NCBI RefSeq assembly: GCF_037392515.1
Contig: NC_090283.1
Location: 12,344,501-12,408,500, forward strand
Length of the DNA: 64,000 nucleotides
Reading direction: 5' to 3'
From: Haliotis asinina
Lineage: Eukaryota; Mollusca; Gastropoda; Lepetellida; Haliotidae
This document shows, one piece after another, positions 44,891-57,406 of the stretch (the first letter of the stretch is position 1; every line of letters starts with the position of its first letter). The translations under genes were made by a program, and so were the position numbers. A model generated the notes under the pieces. It saw nothing but the letters and a program-made list of their open reading frames with translations. It ran no database searches and was not told the origin of the DNA.

Positions 44891-45440
44891 AAATTATGTT
44901 GTGTAAATAGATGCATTTTAATGATTGGTAGTTTGAATTAGTAACTTGAATTGTTGGTGGCTGTACCCTCAAAGGGGGTTGAAGTATTGTAAAAGTATTG
45001 TCCTCCTGAGAGGGTACGTAAATCCACAAACATTCACAGTAAATTTAAGTCTACCAGGATTTTAATCGTAGCATTCATGTTCTTTTATTTTCGGCTAAAT
45101 TTTCATACAATCGCCAGCAGCTGAAGGGATGGTGTAAATCCAACTAGGGACCATGCAGGTAGCAAAGGTACTGTAAGTCCCCATGGTTCCTAGTGTGGTG
45201 ATCTACCTTCTGTTGTTGGCGATCTATAGTCTGTTTTTATATTGTATTGTCTAAATAGTGCTATTAGTTTTAACTTTCCATGCTAGTTTTAATTGAAATT
45301 GTGATATTCTAGTTGTTTTACTGTCCTTCGTTGACGGGTTTTTATGATTTATATATGGTCTTTTTCATTGTTGAATGTTCTCGTCACGATATGGCTGAGA
45401 TATTGCTGATGTGACGTTAAGTATTAACTCACTCACTCAC

Positions 45441-45454
45441 TCATAAGTGAGTGA
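45441..45454. repeat. target site duplication of L7, right
   Basis: tcataagtgagtga, perfect copy of 39351-39364. Confidence 0.88.
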
Positions 45455-45978
45455 GTGAGTGAGTGAGTGAGTTAATATTTAACGTCACATCGGCAATATT
45501 TCAGCCATATCGTGACGTGAACATAACACTTAAATGGAATATATGTGTAATATAAAAACCTGTCGACAAAGGACAGTAAAAACACTAGAATATCACATAC
45601 ATGAATATAAAACCAGCATGAAAAACTAAAACATTGTAATTAGAGAAGACAATACATTATAAAACACGGGCTATAGAAGGTAGATCACCATACTAGGGAC
45701 CATAGGGACATACAGTACCTTTGCTACCTGTGTAGACCCTAGCTGGATTTACACCATCCCTTCAGCTGCTGGCGAGTGTACGAAATGCTACCCAAATTTA
45801 AAATGACAAGAATACTACGATTAAAAACCTGGTAAACTTGAATTTACATCAGATGTTTTGGGACTTACGTAGCCTCTCAGGAGGATAATAATTTTACAAT
45901 ACTTCAACCCCCTTTGAGGGTACAGCCACTAACAATCTTAGTTACTAATCTAAACTTCCAATAATAAAAAATATCTAT

Positions 45979-46667
45979 TTACAATTCATTCAACAAACCC
46001 AATTCTTTTAAAAATGCAATAATTAAATGAGAACTGATATTAGTAAAAAGGTCCTTCATATTACGTGATTTAAAATAGGTATTCCTTGTGATGGAATACT
46101 CAACGCAATCGAGTAAGACATGCTTGACGGTGATTCTTCCATCACAAGGGATACAAAATGGAGGATCCTCACCTTTCAATAGGTATTTATGCGTATATCT
46201 GGTGTGACCAATACGACATCGTCTCATAATGACCTCTTCAAATCTGGATTCCTACAACCCAAGTAGGAATAACCAAGATAGGGCTTTATTTCATGTAATT
46301 TATTGATGCCTACCTGGGTGTCCCACTTCTTCTGCATCAGACCACGGATATAAGATCTAATGTTAGCTTTATAATCAGTGTATGGAATAAGAAGTGGTGT
46401 CACAGATTTGTTGACTGCTGCCTTTGCAGGAAGATCGGCCATTGCGTTACCGGAAATGCCAACGTGGCTTGGTAACCAACAGAAGTCGTATTGGCCAGTA
46501 GCAAGATTATTATACAATTCAATAATTTCAATTAAAAGTGGATGTTTACAAGAAATATTTTTAATAGCCTGAAGGCAAGAAAGAGAGTCTGAATAGATGA
46601 TATACTGTTTATGTTTAGGGTGTCTTTGAATATATTAAAGAGCCGTTAGTATTGAATTAGCTTCAGC
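45979..46667 (-). pseudogene. LINE L8 ORF2, C-terminal part
   Basis: From TAA 45979-45981: CCHC FCIPCDGRITVKHVLLDC (about 46110-46165), RRCRIGHTRYTHKYLLKG, then LPSHVGISGNAMADLPAK in another frame. The frame breaks near 46224 and 46640. RNase H resumes beyond L9 at 52690. Confidence 0.87.
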
Positions 46668-46679
46668 CGTAAAAATAGA
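46668..46679. repeat. target site duplication of L9, left
   Basis: cgtaaaaataga, identical to 52678-52689, in the RNase H region of L8. Confidence 0.87.
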
Positions 46680-47210
46680 GTGAGTGAGTGAGTTAATATT
46701 TAACGTCACATCGGCAATCTTGCAGCCATATCGTGACGAGAACAGTCTTGAAAAGAGGAATTTATATATATAGTAAACAACCTGTCAACGAAGGACAGTA
46801 ATACCGCTAGAGTATCACAATAATAAATAAAACTAGCTTGGAAAGTTAAAACTAATATCACTATTCAGACAATACCATAAAAACAGGCTCTATAGATCGC
46901 CAACAACAGAAGGTAGATCACCATACTAGAGGCCATGGGGACTTACATTACTTTTGCTACCTACATAGACCCTAGCTGGATTTACACCATCCCCTCAGCT
47001 GCTGGAGATTGTATGCAAGATTAGCCACAAACTAAAATGACAGAAATGCTACAGCTACAAAAAGATGGAAGATTAAATTTGACCTCAAATGTTTTGGGAC
47101 TTACGTACCCTTTCAGGAGGACAATTATTTTACGGTACTTCAACCCCCTTCGTGGATACAACCACTGACGATCTCAGTTACTAACTTCCAATCATAAAAT
47201 GTTTATATAT

Positions 47211-50200
47211 TTACAAGTCAGATAACAAATCTAATTATTTTAAAAATGCAAAAATTAAATCAGAACTTACGTTACTAAAAAGGTCCATCATAGTTCTTGA
47301 TTTGAAATAATTGTCCCTTGTGATGGAATATTCAACACAGTCAAGCAAGACATGCTTGACCGTGATTATTTCATCACAAGGGATGCAGAACGGAGGATCC
47401 TCGCCTTTCAAAAGATATTCATGCGTATACCTGGTGTGGCCAATACGATATCGTCGTATAATGACCTCTTGATATCTGGACTGACAACCCAAGTAGGTGT
47501 AACCGACATATGGTTTTATTGCATGTAATTTATTAATACCTCCCAGCGTGTCCCACTTCTTCTGCATCGGGTCACGGATGTAAGATCTAATGGTAGCTTT
47601 ATAATCTGAATATGGAATGAATAGTGGTGTCACAGATTTGTTGAGTGCTTCCTTGGCAGCAAGATCAGCCATTGTGTTCCCAGAAATGCCAACATGGCTA
47701 GGTAACCAACAAAAGACGATGTGGCCGGTAGCAAGATTATTAAACAGTTCAATAATTTCTATTAAAAGTGGATGTTTGGAAGAAAGATTTTTAATAGCCT
47801 GAAGGCAAGAAAGAGAGTCTGAGTAGATTACATACTGTTTATGTTTGGGGTGTCTTTCAATATATTCAAGAGCTGTTAATATAGCGTTTGCTTCCGCTGT
47901 GAAAATAGAGCTGTGATCCGGTAATCTGGAAGAGATTGTTTTGGACCCAATGACTGTGGCACAAGCCACTGCACCATCACCCTTGGATCCATCTGTGAAT
48001 AAGGATTTATATGTATTGTATTTACTTTTTAATTGATTAAATTCTTGTTTATATTGTAATTCATTAGTCTCTGATTTTCTAAATGATGTCAGTGTAAGGT
48101 CAACTTGTGGTCTCACCAATTGCCAAGGAGGAGAAGAAAGTAAACTGGAAGGAGCTATTTTTTCTAGCTGAATGCCAGCAGCAGAAAGGAAAGGTTTCAC
48201 TCTTATTCCAAGAGGTGGAACAAGAGAAGACTGCTTGTTATACAAATCCTCATACAAAGGATTAAAGACACAGTTATAGGCAGGGTTTAATTTGTTGGAA
48301 CACAATTTTGTTACATACTGTAAAGTTAATTTTATACGGCGTTGATTAAGACATGGTTCATCAGCCTCGACATAGAGGCTGTCAACAGGTGATGACAAAG
48401 TCTGAGACCTTGATGGTGAACAGAATCTAAAAGTTTTAGGTTGCTTTTGCAGGCTCCACCATATATAATGGAACCATAATCAAGTTTCGAACGAATCAAT
48501 GATCCATAAAGTTGTAAGAGGGTAGCATGATCCCCTCCCCACTTAGAATGTGAAACAACTTTCAACAAGTCAAGTGCCTTCAGGCATTTAGTTTTGAGGG
48601 ATTTGATATGTGGTAGAAACGTTAAATGTGAGTCAAAAATTAAACCCAAGAACTTGGCCTCCTGTACAACTGTAATGTGAGTTTCATTGAGAAGCAGTTC
48701 AGGGTCTTTATGCGGCTTATACTTTCTACAAAAATGTATACAATTAGTCTTGGTTTTAGAAAATTTGAAACCGTTTTCAGGACACCATTTATTAATCTTG
48801 TTTAAACACAACTGCAGTTGCCGTTCAATGGTATGCATATTTTTCCAACGACAAGAAATATTAAAATCATCCACAAATAACGATCCATCAACTGAATCGT
48901 TTAAAACTTTTGATAAACTGTTTATCTAAACACTAAACAATGTTACTGACAAAATACTGCCTTGTGGGACACCCTGATCCTGACTGTAATGATCAGACAG
49001 GGTAGACCCCACTCGGACTTGAAATTGTCTGTCTTCTAAAAACTGTGATATAAAAAGGGGTAAACGACCCCTCAAACCAAAATCATGGAGATCTTTCAAA
49101 ATGCCATACTTCCATGTTGTAATCATATGCCTTTTCAAGATCGAAAAAAAATCGATACAGCATGTTGTTTATTTAGCATGGAATGTTTGATGAAAGAGTC
49201 TAAGCGTACCAAATGATCGATTTTACTACGATTTTTCCGGAAACCACATTGAATGTCAGTGATAAGGTTGTTGGTTTCCAGGTACCAAACTAGACGATCA
49301 TTAACCATACGTTCCATTGTCTTGCAAACACAGCTAGTTAAAGAAATTGGTCTGTAATTAGATGGATCTGTATGATCCCGGCCACGTTTAGGAATAGGAA
49401 TAAAAATGGCATTTCGCCATGATGGTGGGAATTTACCAGAAGTCCAGATACTGTCAAAGATATTCAGTAGTGTTTCTAAACACGAGTCAGGTAGATGTTT
49501 AAGGAGCTGATAATGAATATTATCGGCTCCTGAAGCAGTGTCATGGCTTTGCCCAAGTGCAGTTTGGAGCTCTTGAATTGAAAAGATTTAATTATAATCC
49601 TCTCCATTATCTGAACTAAAATTAATTGACTTTTTTCTTGCTGATTTTTAAACTTCTGAAAGGTTGGTGGATAATTGGATGAGGAGGAATGTTTAGCTAA
49701 TGTTTCACCTAACTTGTCAGCAATTGTCTCCCTCTTTAAGATGGTGTACACTACATTTGGAACCTTTACCTTTAATCTTCTTCACCATATTCCATACCTT
49801 AGAAATAGGTGTTCGTGAGGTTATTTTGGAAACACAGTTTTGCCATGACACTCGTTTATGCTGTTTAAATGTACGACGAGCCTTGGCGTTTGAAATTTTA
49901 AATTGGTTTAAATTATGGACTGTTGGATGCCGGCGAAAATATTTTTCTGCCGTTTTCCTAGCCTTTCGAGCTTGTTTGCAGTCAATGGTAAACCATGGTT
50001 TACGAATGTGTGGAACCATAGAGGATTTGGGAATACAATCATCAGCAATCATATTTAATTCACCAGAAAACTGCTGAATAGGATCAGACACATTTAAAAA
50101 GATTTCGGGTTTTAATCTGTTTGTGCATAAGGTCTCAAATAAAGACCAATCTGCCTTGATAAAGTTCCACCTAGACGACGGTGCAGCATCACTTGGGTTT

Positions 50201-50846
50201 ATGGCTGTGAGTATAGTGGGAAAATGATCACTTCCACAAAGATCATCGTGGACTGACCATTCAAATTCATTGTATAAGCTGGTATCCGCAACTGTTAAAT
50301 CTAGAGAGGAGTATGAGCCAGTTGCAGGGTGAAGATATGTGTTAGAATTATCATTGAAAATACATAAATCAGAATTGGTGAAGAAATCCTCAAGAATCTT
50401 TCCTTTTGTGTTGGTGTTATTGGTGCCCCAAAGCGGATTATGACCATTTAAATCTCCCATGATAATACAAGGTTTTGGGAGTTGATCATAAAGCATCTGA
50501 AGATCAGATTGCTGCAGAGACGATGATGGCGGAATATACAGTGAACACAATGTGAAAACAATATGCAGAGTAACACGCACTGCAACTGCCTGAAGAGGGG
50601 TATTGAGAGGAACAGTGCTGTGGATAGTTCCATGATTCACCAAAATAGAGGACCCCCCAGTAGCCTTAGCACCTGGAGGGGAGAAACAGTTGTAGGCATT
50701 ATAGTGCCTTAAATCAAAATTATCTGTGGATTTGAGGTATGTTTCCAGTAAACTTATTGCTGATGGTTTAAAGTCTTGAATTAAAACCTGTAAATCATTA
50801 AAATTATGCCTCTACAGTTCCACTGTATTATATTTTGAGAACTCAT
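47211..50846 (-). pseudogene. LINE L9 ORF2, endonuclease-RT-RNase H
   Basis: ATG 50846-50844 overlaps the ORF1 stop by ATGA. Eight bases are lost near 50812 just after IIQWNCRG, shifting the frame. Endonuclease is open 50643-49717 (IMGDLNGHNPLWG, LDLTVADTSLYNEFEW, SDHFP). RT lies in pieces 48330-49400 (FRKNRSKIDHLVRL, QGVPQGSILSVTLF, MDDFNIS, LGLIFDSHLTF). RNase H to C-terminus is open 48398-47235: LFTDGSKGDGA, TAEANAI, IYSDSLSC, LPSHVGISGNTMADLAAK, FCIPCDEIITVKHVLLDC. A stop at 47235 precedes the family end by about eight codons. Confidence 0.92.
50843..50846 (-). promoter_or_regulatory. ATGA stop-start overlap between ORF1 and ORF2
   Basis: The last codon TGA of ORF1 and the ATG of ORF2 share TGA/ATG bases on the minus strand (ATGA). 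The same arrangement lies in L6 at 24866-24869 if the ORF1 frame is followed past its early stop. Stop-start overlaps let ribosomes restart on the second frame in some LINEs (SART1 is the studied case). Confidence 0.65.
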
Positions 50847-52099
50847 GGAGGTTCTACAGGAGATCTGGGACAGTTTCTACTCCGCTCACTAATCTGCGGA
50901 GTGATATTCATGTGTAAAGGTTCAAATGGATTATGAACCTCCACAGGGACCGTCAAGGGCACTGGGACCTCAACATTTTTCAGAGTTCTTGATTCTTTCT
51001 TTTTTAACGACTTCCTTTCTTTTTTCGTTAAACGTTCTGTGATTGTTGTTGGTTGGGACTCAGCAGATTGGGACACAGCAGATGTCTCCGTCACAGGCTT
51101 TGGAGATGTCTCAGTCTGAGTCTCCGATGTAGATTCACCAGAAATGGTATACAATTTTTTTTGTATGTTCAACACCCAGGATATTGCAGTCTTGCAGCCA
51201 TTATCCACTTTGTGAGCACTGGAAGACACGGCTGCAGAGTGAGATTTTGGGGAAGGAGTTACAGTTGAAAGATCTGCTACAAGTTTTTTTGCTTCTGAAA
51301 AAGAGATGTTATTTGAGTACTTGATTTTATTGATTTTGACTTCTCTCTCAAATTTTGGACACATCTTCGAAGATGACATGTGCTTGCCATGGCAATTTGC
51401 ACACTTGACATCATTTGTGCAATCAGCGGCGTCATGCTGTTCACTACAACGGAAGCACACTGAAACATTCTTACAGAACCTGGCACCATGTCCAAATTGC
51501 TGACATTTGAAGCAACGAAGTGGATTAGGGATAAATATATCCACTCCAAGGCTGAAATATCCATCTTTGATAGAATCTGGAAGTTTAGAGAGAGCAAATG
51601 TCAAAAGGTAGGTATTTGTAGAAACAATTTTATCATGATCTTTCCTTGTAAAACGTTTAACAGAAATAACACCTTCAGATTTGAGTTCTGCAACAATGTC
51701 ATCCTCTGACATGTCAGACAGGCATTTTGAGCGATCCCGGACAATGCCTTTACACGTGTTTTGTGACTTGTGTGCAGAGACAGTGACCTCAGAATCAGCA
51801 AAGTAGTGCGCAGTAAGCAAGTTCACAGACTGCTGTTTCGTGGCACTTTCGACCAGCAGATAACCACTACGAAGACGAGTGACATTTTTCACAGTACCAC
51901 AAATACCCTCTATAGATTTTGAAATAACAAACGGATTGATCTTCAGTGGTGTACCGTTAGTTCCCTCCACAACCAGAAATCGTGGCCAGGAATTAGGGTT
52001 AACTTCAGGACATTCATCATCTGACGATGAAATTGTGTCTGTTTCTACGTGTCTTCGTTTATTTGTAGAACGAGAACCAGCATATTGTAGGTGTGCCAT
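50843..52099 (-). CDS. LINE L9 ORF1, intact divergent gag-like protein
   Basis: 418 residues from ATG (complement of 52097-52099; MAHLQYAGSRSTNKRR), chosen by alignment with sister starts; the frame is also open into the 5' UTR up to 52180. Basic N-terminus, acidic SSSDDECPEVNPN, RNA-binding region WPRFLVVEGTNGTPLKINPF and HKSQNTCKGIVRDRSKCLSD. Knuckles CFKCQQFGHGARFC, CFRCSEQHDAADC and CANCHGKHMSSSKMC, then a Ser/Thr-rich part and a Lys-rich KKERKSLKKKES. Only complete ORF1 in the window; the stop TGA overlaps the ORF2 ATG. Confidence 0.93.
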   Translation of the reverse strand: MAHLQYAGSRSTNKRRHVETDTISSSDDECPEVNPNSWPRFLVVEGTNGTPLKINPFVISKSIEGICGTVKNVTRLRSGYLLVESATKQQSVNLLTAHYFADSEVTVSAHKSQNTCKGIVRDRSKCLSDMSEDDIVAELKSEGVISVKRFTRKDHDKIVSTNTYLLTFALSKLPDSIKDGYFSLGVDIFIPNPLRCFKCQQFGHGARFCKNVSVCFRCSEQHDAADCTNDVKCANCHGKHMSSSKMCPKFEREVKINKIKYSNNISFSEAKKLVADLSTVTPSPKSHSAAVSSSAHKVDNGCKTAISWVLNIQKKLYTISGESTSETQTETSPKPVTETSAVSQSAESQPTTITERLTKKERKSLKKKESRTLKNVEVPVPLTVPVEVHNPFEPLHMNITPQISERSRNCPRSPVEPP

Positions 52100-52619
52100 G
52101 TTGTAAAGAAGTAAATTCGACATCCCTGCTCCCCACCCGCCATCGAGTGTCAACAAGGACGACATAGCAGTGGAAACCAAACTGCAACACCAGGGTTACA
52201 GGGATGTTATACTCCAGCAATTGGGACATGAAAAGCTATGAAATCAAAAAGAATAAATGTCAGGCTGGTTCGGTCCATGACATCATTCCCAAGAACCACA
52301 GATTTCAGAGGCCCATATTACCAGATTGGCCCATGAGCCACCGCCTTCTGGCATAGGACTCTAGGCAAGTTCATGTGATCAAACATTAATACATTCTAGA
52401 TCAGAAAAACAAGACTCATTGATAATGTATTCTGCAAGTATATTCACCATGCGCAGGGCTTGGCGTGACCAGCCGATTGATAGAATCGGGCCAATTCTGT
52501 CACCCGTCTAGGTGAAGTCAGGGCCAAAGTGGTGTGTTAGGCAACAGGCACGTGGGCCGCAACCCACGGCTAACGGGTTGGTGGACCAAATATCCCCCCG
52601 GGTCCACAACGGGGGTGTC

Positions 52620-52677
52620 GGCGAGCTCTTAGCGCTACCCAGCACCCACCACGGGGAGGTGGCTCGCCACTGGTGCC
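52620..52677 (-). ncRNA. HDV-like ribozyme candidate of L9
   Basis: 58 nt. P2 perfect, P3 and L3 (UCCCCGU) kept. P1 lost its last pair (nt 7 A against G31), so cleavage may be weaker. C46 kept. Confidence 0.7.
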
Positions 52678-52689
52678 CGTAAAAATAGA
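52678..52689. repeat. target site duplication of L9, right
   Basis: cgtaaaaataga, perfect copy of 46668-46679. Confidence 0.87.
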
Positions 52690-55572
52690 ACTGTTGTCTG
52701 GTAATCTAGAAGACATTGTTCTGGATCTAATGACAGTGGCACCGTCCTTGGACCTTTCTCTAAATAAGGATTTATAATTGCTATATTTATGTTTTAGTTG
52801 ATTATATTCTTGTTTGTATTGAAATTCATTAGTTTCTGATTTCTTAAATGAGGTCAATGTTAGGTCCACTTGGGTCCTGATCAACTGCCAAGGAGGCGAA
52901 GAAAGAAGACGGGAGGGAGCTATGTTTTCCAGCTCAATGCCGGCAGCAGAAAGAAAGGGTTTAATTCTATGTCCTAGAGGCGGGACAACAGAAGACTTTT
53001 TGTTGTATAAATCCACATAAAGAGGATTGAAAACACAGTTACATGCAGGGTTAGATTCATTAGAGTATAATTTAGTAATGTACTATAAAGCTAACTTTAT
53101 ACGTCGCTGCTCAAGAGATGATTCATCAGCCTCAACATAGAGACTGTCAATAGGTGAAGTTCTAAAAGACCGAAGACAAAGTCTTAGACCTTGATGGTGG
53201 ACAGAATCTAATAGTTTTAAGTTGCTTTTGCTGGCTCCACCATAGACGATGGAGCCATAATCAAGTTGAGAACGTACGAGTGATCGATAGAGATGGAGAA
53301 GGGTAGCTTGATCCCCTCCCAATTTAGAAGTCAAGTGCTTTCAGGCATTTGGTTTTAAGGGATTTAATATGCGGTAAAAAAGTTAAGTGTGAATCAAAGA
53401 TTAGACCCAAGAACTTAGCTTCCTTAACAACTTTAATGGGCGTGCCATCAAGGGATAGTACAGGGTCTTTATGTAGTTTATATTTACGACAAAAATGTAT
53501 GCAGTTAGTTTTCGATTTATACAATTTAACAGCCGTTTTCAACACACCATGTATTTATCTTGTTTGCATATTTTTCCCACGACAAGAAATATTAAAATCA
53601 TCCACAAATAACGATCCATCAATTGAATCGTTTAAAACTTTGGATAAACTATTTATCTTTATACTAAAAAGTGTGACAGACAGAATACTGCCTTGTGGAA
53701 CACCCTGATCCTGATTATAATGATCAGACAGGGTAGAACCCACGCGGACTTGAAATTCTGTGTTATTTAAAAAATTGGCTATGAATTTAGGCAAACGACC
53801 TCGCAAACCGAAATCATGTAAATCTCTCAGAATGCCACATTTCCAGATTGTGTCATATGCCTTCTCAAGATGAAAAAAGATACACACAGCATGCTGCTTA
53901 TTAATCAGCGCGTTTTTCACAAATGACCACTAAGTGATCGACTGTACTTCTGCTTTTCCGGAAACCACATTGTATATCTGTGATAAGGCTATTTGTTTCC
54001 AAGTACCAAACAAGTCGATTATTTATCATGCGTTCCATGGTCTTGCAAACACAGCTAGTTAATGAAATCGGACGATAATTGGATGGACACGTATGATCAC
54101 GTCCAGGTTTAGGTATTGGTCCTACTGTAGCATCACGTCATGAAGAGGGAAATTTCCCGGAAGTCCAAATATCATCAAGAAAAAAAGAGCGTCTCTAAAC
54201 AGGATTCTGGTAAGTGCTTCAGGAGTTGATAATGCATGTTATCAGCTCCTGTAGCAGTGTCATGAGTTTGATCAAGAGCAGTATGGAGTTCTTGGATAGA
54301 AAACGTTTCATTATAATCTTCCCCATTATCAGAATTGAACTTAATAATTTTCTTTTCCTGTTGTTTTTGATATTGCTGAAATTTAGGTGCATTATTAGAA
54401 GAGGAAGAATGTTTAGCGAGAGTTTCGCCCAGTTTATTAGCAATATCTGATTTATCCGTAAGTAATTGATCTCCATGTTTAAGATGATGGACAGTAGATT
54501 TAGTACCCTTACCTTTAATTTTCTGGACCATGTTCCATACCTTGGACATGGGTGTCCGAGAATTTATTTTAGATACATAATTTTGCTAAGATTTTCGTTT
54601 GTTCTGTTCTGTACGCCGTGCTTTAGCATTTAAAATTTAAAATTTATTTAACTTATGCACCATAGGATGGCGACGGAAATAATGTTCTGCTTTTTACCTT
54701 GCCTTCCTAGCTTGTTTGCATTCATTGTTGAACCATGGTTTTCGAATATGAGGAACTGCAGAGGAATTTGGTATACACTCATCAGCTATGGAATTCAATT
54801 AATCAGAAAAGCATTCAATAGCATCAGGAACGTCAATAAAACGTTCAGGCTTACGTTTTTCAGCACACAGTGTTTCATATAAAGACCAGTTAGCTTTTTT
54901 TAAAATTCCGCCTTGATGATGGAGGAACATCAGATGGAGTGACAGATTTTAGTATAGTAGGAAAGTGGACACTTCCACAGAGGTCATCGTGGACTGACCA
55001 TTCACATTCATTTAGTAGTTCTGAATATGTGAGTGAAAAATCCAGAGCAGAATAGGTCCCTGTCCCAGGGAGTAAATATGTGTTGGAACAATCATTATAA
55101 ATACATAAATCATTATCAGAACAAAAGTCCTCTAGTAATTTACCTTTAGCGTTTGTGGTTACACTTCCCCAGAGTGGGTTGTGCCCATTCAGATTATAAT
55201 ACAGGGCTTCGGGAGTTGGTCATATAGAGCTTGAAGATCAGTTTTGTGAAACGTCAAAGACGGCGAAATATATAGAGAGCATTATGCAAATGCAACGTGC
55301 AAAGTTAGTCGCACTGCAACGGCCTGAAAATTAGTAACAAGTGAAACAGAGCTATGAATAATGTTCTCTTTCACTAGAATGGGCGATCCTCCCGTGGCCT
55401 TATCACCTGGAGGTGAAAAACAATGATATGCTTTGTAATGACGAAGCGAAAAAGTATCTGTGTGTTTTAAATAGGTCTCCTGCAGACAGATCGCTGAAGG
55501 TGTAAAATCTTGGACTAATAGCTGTAATTCATGTAAGTTAGTCCTCAATCTTCTGCAGTTCCACTGTACTAT
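52690..55572 (-). pseudogene. LINE L8 ORF2, N-terminal part
   Basis: Endonuclease 54850-55572 with breaks (CLQETYLKHTDTF near 55450-55490; the GDLNGHNPLW segment near 55190 has lost bases). RT 53100-54200: FHLEKAYDTIW (motif A with H for D), QGVPQGSILSVTLF, LFVDDFNIS, LGLIFDSHLTF, with a deletion between motifs C and D near 53560. RNase H start is damaged (FRERSKDG for FTDGSKDG near 52760). Functional loss is certain. Confidence 0.88.
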
Positions 55573-55586
55573 ATTATTGGAATAAA

Positions 55587-56881
55587 CTATCTTTTGGGGG
55601 AATTTATTGGGGATCTACCCCGCATTCTTTTGGAGGGCGACAAGGTATGTGCCCTAGAATGGACGTTTTCAGACACTTCCATGTCCTCCAGAGATCCATA
55701 TTAGTTGTGTAGCTGAATTTTATTTTGTGACCCTTTAGGGGCTCTTCCACTAAGGTTTTTTGAGGCCTCATGCTTCACTTTAGTTTTGCTTGTACTGGCT
55801 GATTGGGTATCAGATGACGATTGAGATTGTGAACGTGACTGAGAGGGTGGCTTAGGATCAGAAGATGACTCTAACCGCTTTTGTGACTTACTAGGAAGTG
55901 ATTCCGTAGTTTGAGAAGTAGTAGGATAGAAAATCTGAGGAGAATCACATTTGACCCAAGTCAAATTTGTTTGACAGCTTGTGGAAGAAGTAGATATTTT
56001 ATGGCTTGGTTCAGCTGATGTTTAGGTTATAGAAGCATAACTGTCTGGAAGTTCAGATCTCTTTACAAGTTTTTTGGCATCAGAAAAACTGATATTTTGA
56101 GTAAATTTGATCTTGTTAATTTCCATGTCTTCTTTCCAAATCGGACACTCTTTCGAAAAAGATGAATGGTTTCCTGAATAGTTAGTGCATTTTTTAAAGG
56201 TACTTGCAGGATCTTCTGTTGTATGTGTCTTCTCACCACACACACAACGTGAGCACACACAACGGACAATGTACAAGTATTTACACCATGGCCGTACTTC
56301 TGGCATTTAAAACATCTGACCGGGTTCGGAATGTACACGTCAACATTGATGTTGCACTAACCAGTCTTCAATGATTTTGGAGCTGTCGGAGATGAAAAGG
56401 AGAACAGATACGTGTTGGTTGGAACAGTTTCATTGTTTTTACGGGTTGAAAAACGTTTGACGTAGAGCACACCTTGATCGTTCATTTCGTACCCAATATC
56501 AAGTCCTGACATTTCAGCAAATAGTCGATCGCGGTCTCTGACGATGCCTTTGCTTGTATTTAAGGTCTTGTGGGCAGTGACAGTAACTGGAACACCGAGG
56601 AACGATTCAGTGCTCATAAGGTTGGCCGACTGCTGCCTTTTAGCGCATTCAACCAGCAGCGCACCCGACCGTAACTTTCTTATGTTCTTGACTTCTCCAG
56701 CAATACCCTGAATACCCTTAGATATGGCGAAAGGGTTCAGCTTTAAAGGTGCCTTGTCAATAGTTTCAATCACTAAAAAACGTGGCCAAAGATCAGTTGA
56801 TTTGGACGGTCGCAGGCCATCATCAATAGGATCAGTTTCAAAAGGACGTTTGGTTTTCTTAGTTGGGGTTTCATAAGCCAT
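55587..56881 (-). pseudogene. LINE L8 ORF1, broken
   Basis: ATG complement of 56879-56881 (MAYETPTKKTKRPFETD), open through WPRFLVIETIDKAPLKLNPF and HKTLNTSKGIVRDRDRLFAE to a stop near 56355, where the codon for Y in GYCN became TAG. Knuckle 1 CFKCQKYGHGVNTC is in frame further on; a repeated GTGTGTG stretch near 56240 shifts the frame in knuckle 2. CTNYSGNHSSFSKEC has lost its second Cys. The C-terminal part is 55964-55587. Confidence 0.88.
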
Positions 56882-57406
56882 GTTTAATGTATACATTTTC
56901 ATCATCCGAGCTCCCCACCCACCACGGCGTATCACAAGGACAATGTCTAATGACAAGTGGGTCTCCGACTTGCAGCACCAAGGGCACCCGGATGATATAC
57001 TCCAGTAGAAAAATTAAAAGTTTAATTATTCCACCAGATTGGCCCATGAGCCACCGCTTTCTGGGCATACGACTCTAGGCAAAAACATACATTTGTAAAA
57101 TTGAAATTCAGAAGACTCAAAAATCGAACAAGACCTAATAATACACACATTACAATTGTCAAAATTGTGTGCATCATTACATATAGTAATGTTCGGGGCT
57201 TGGCATGACCAGCCGATTGGTTGAACCGGGCCCATTCAACCACCCGTCTAGGTGAAGTTAGGGCCGAAGTGGTGTGTTGAGGATTAGGAACACTGGTCCT
57301 GCTCCCATGCCCTCAACCACCAGGATCCCCTCCTCCACCGACACAGGGCCGCAACCCACGGCAAACGGGTTGGTGGAATAAATATGCCCCCGGGTCCACG
57401 ACGGGC

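Larger units (their letters stand above)
39365..45440 (+). mobile_element. full-length LINE copy L7
   Basis: 6076 nt, between perfect 14-nt duplications. 5' UTR 39365-39959, ORF1 39960-41236, ORF2 41251-44890, 3' UTR 44891-45440 with terminal stem-loop and ACTC tail. The insertion point is inside the GTGA tail of L8. It has the best preserved endonuclease and C-terminal RT-RNase H of the window (two long open frames), but several stops. Confidence 0.95.
45447..46679 (-). mobile_element. LINE copy L8, 3' part
   Basis: Minus strand. GTGA tail and terminal stem-loop from 45447, 3' UTR to 45978, ORF2 C-terminal part to the L9 insertion. It resumes at 52690. A target duplication could not be found: the left flank (cttcataa) and right flank (tggtccaac) differ. 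Confidence 0.9.
46680..52677 (-). mobile_element. full-length LINE copy L9
   Basis: 5998 nt on the minus strand inside L8. Tail 46680-46700, 3' UTR to 47210, ORF2 47211-50846, ORF1 50843-52099, 5' UTR 52100-52677 (with a deletion of about 70 nt upstream of the GGGCCGCAACCC segment, near 52555). ORF1 is of the divergent type seen in L6 and is open. Confidence 0.95.

Noticed and set aside
45447-45475. GTGA repeat runs as a CRISPR or satellite array
   Set aside because: They are the LINE/SINE tails: always next to a 3' end, no spacers.
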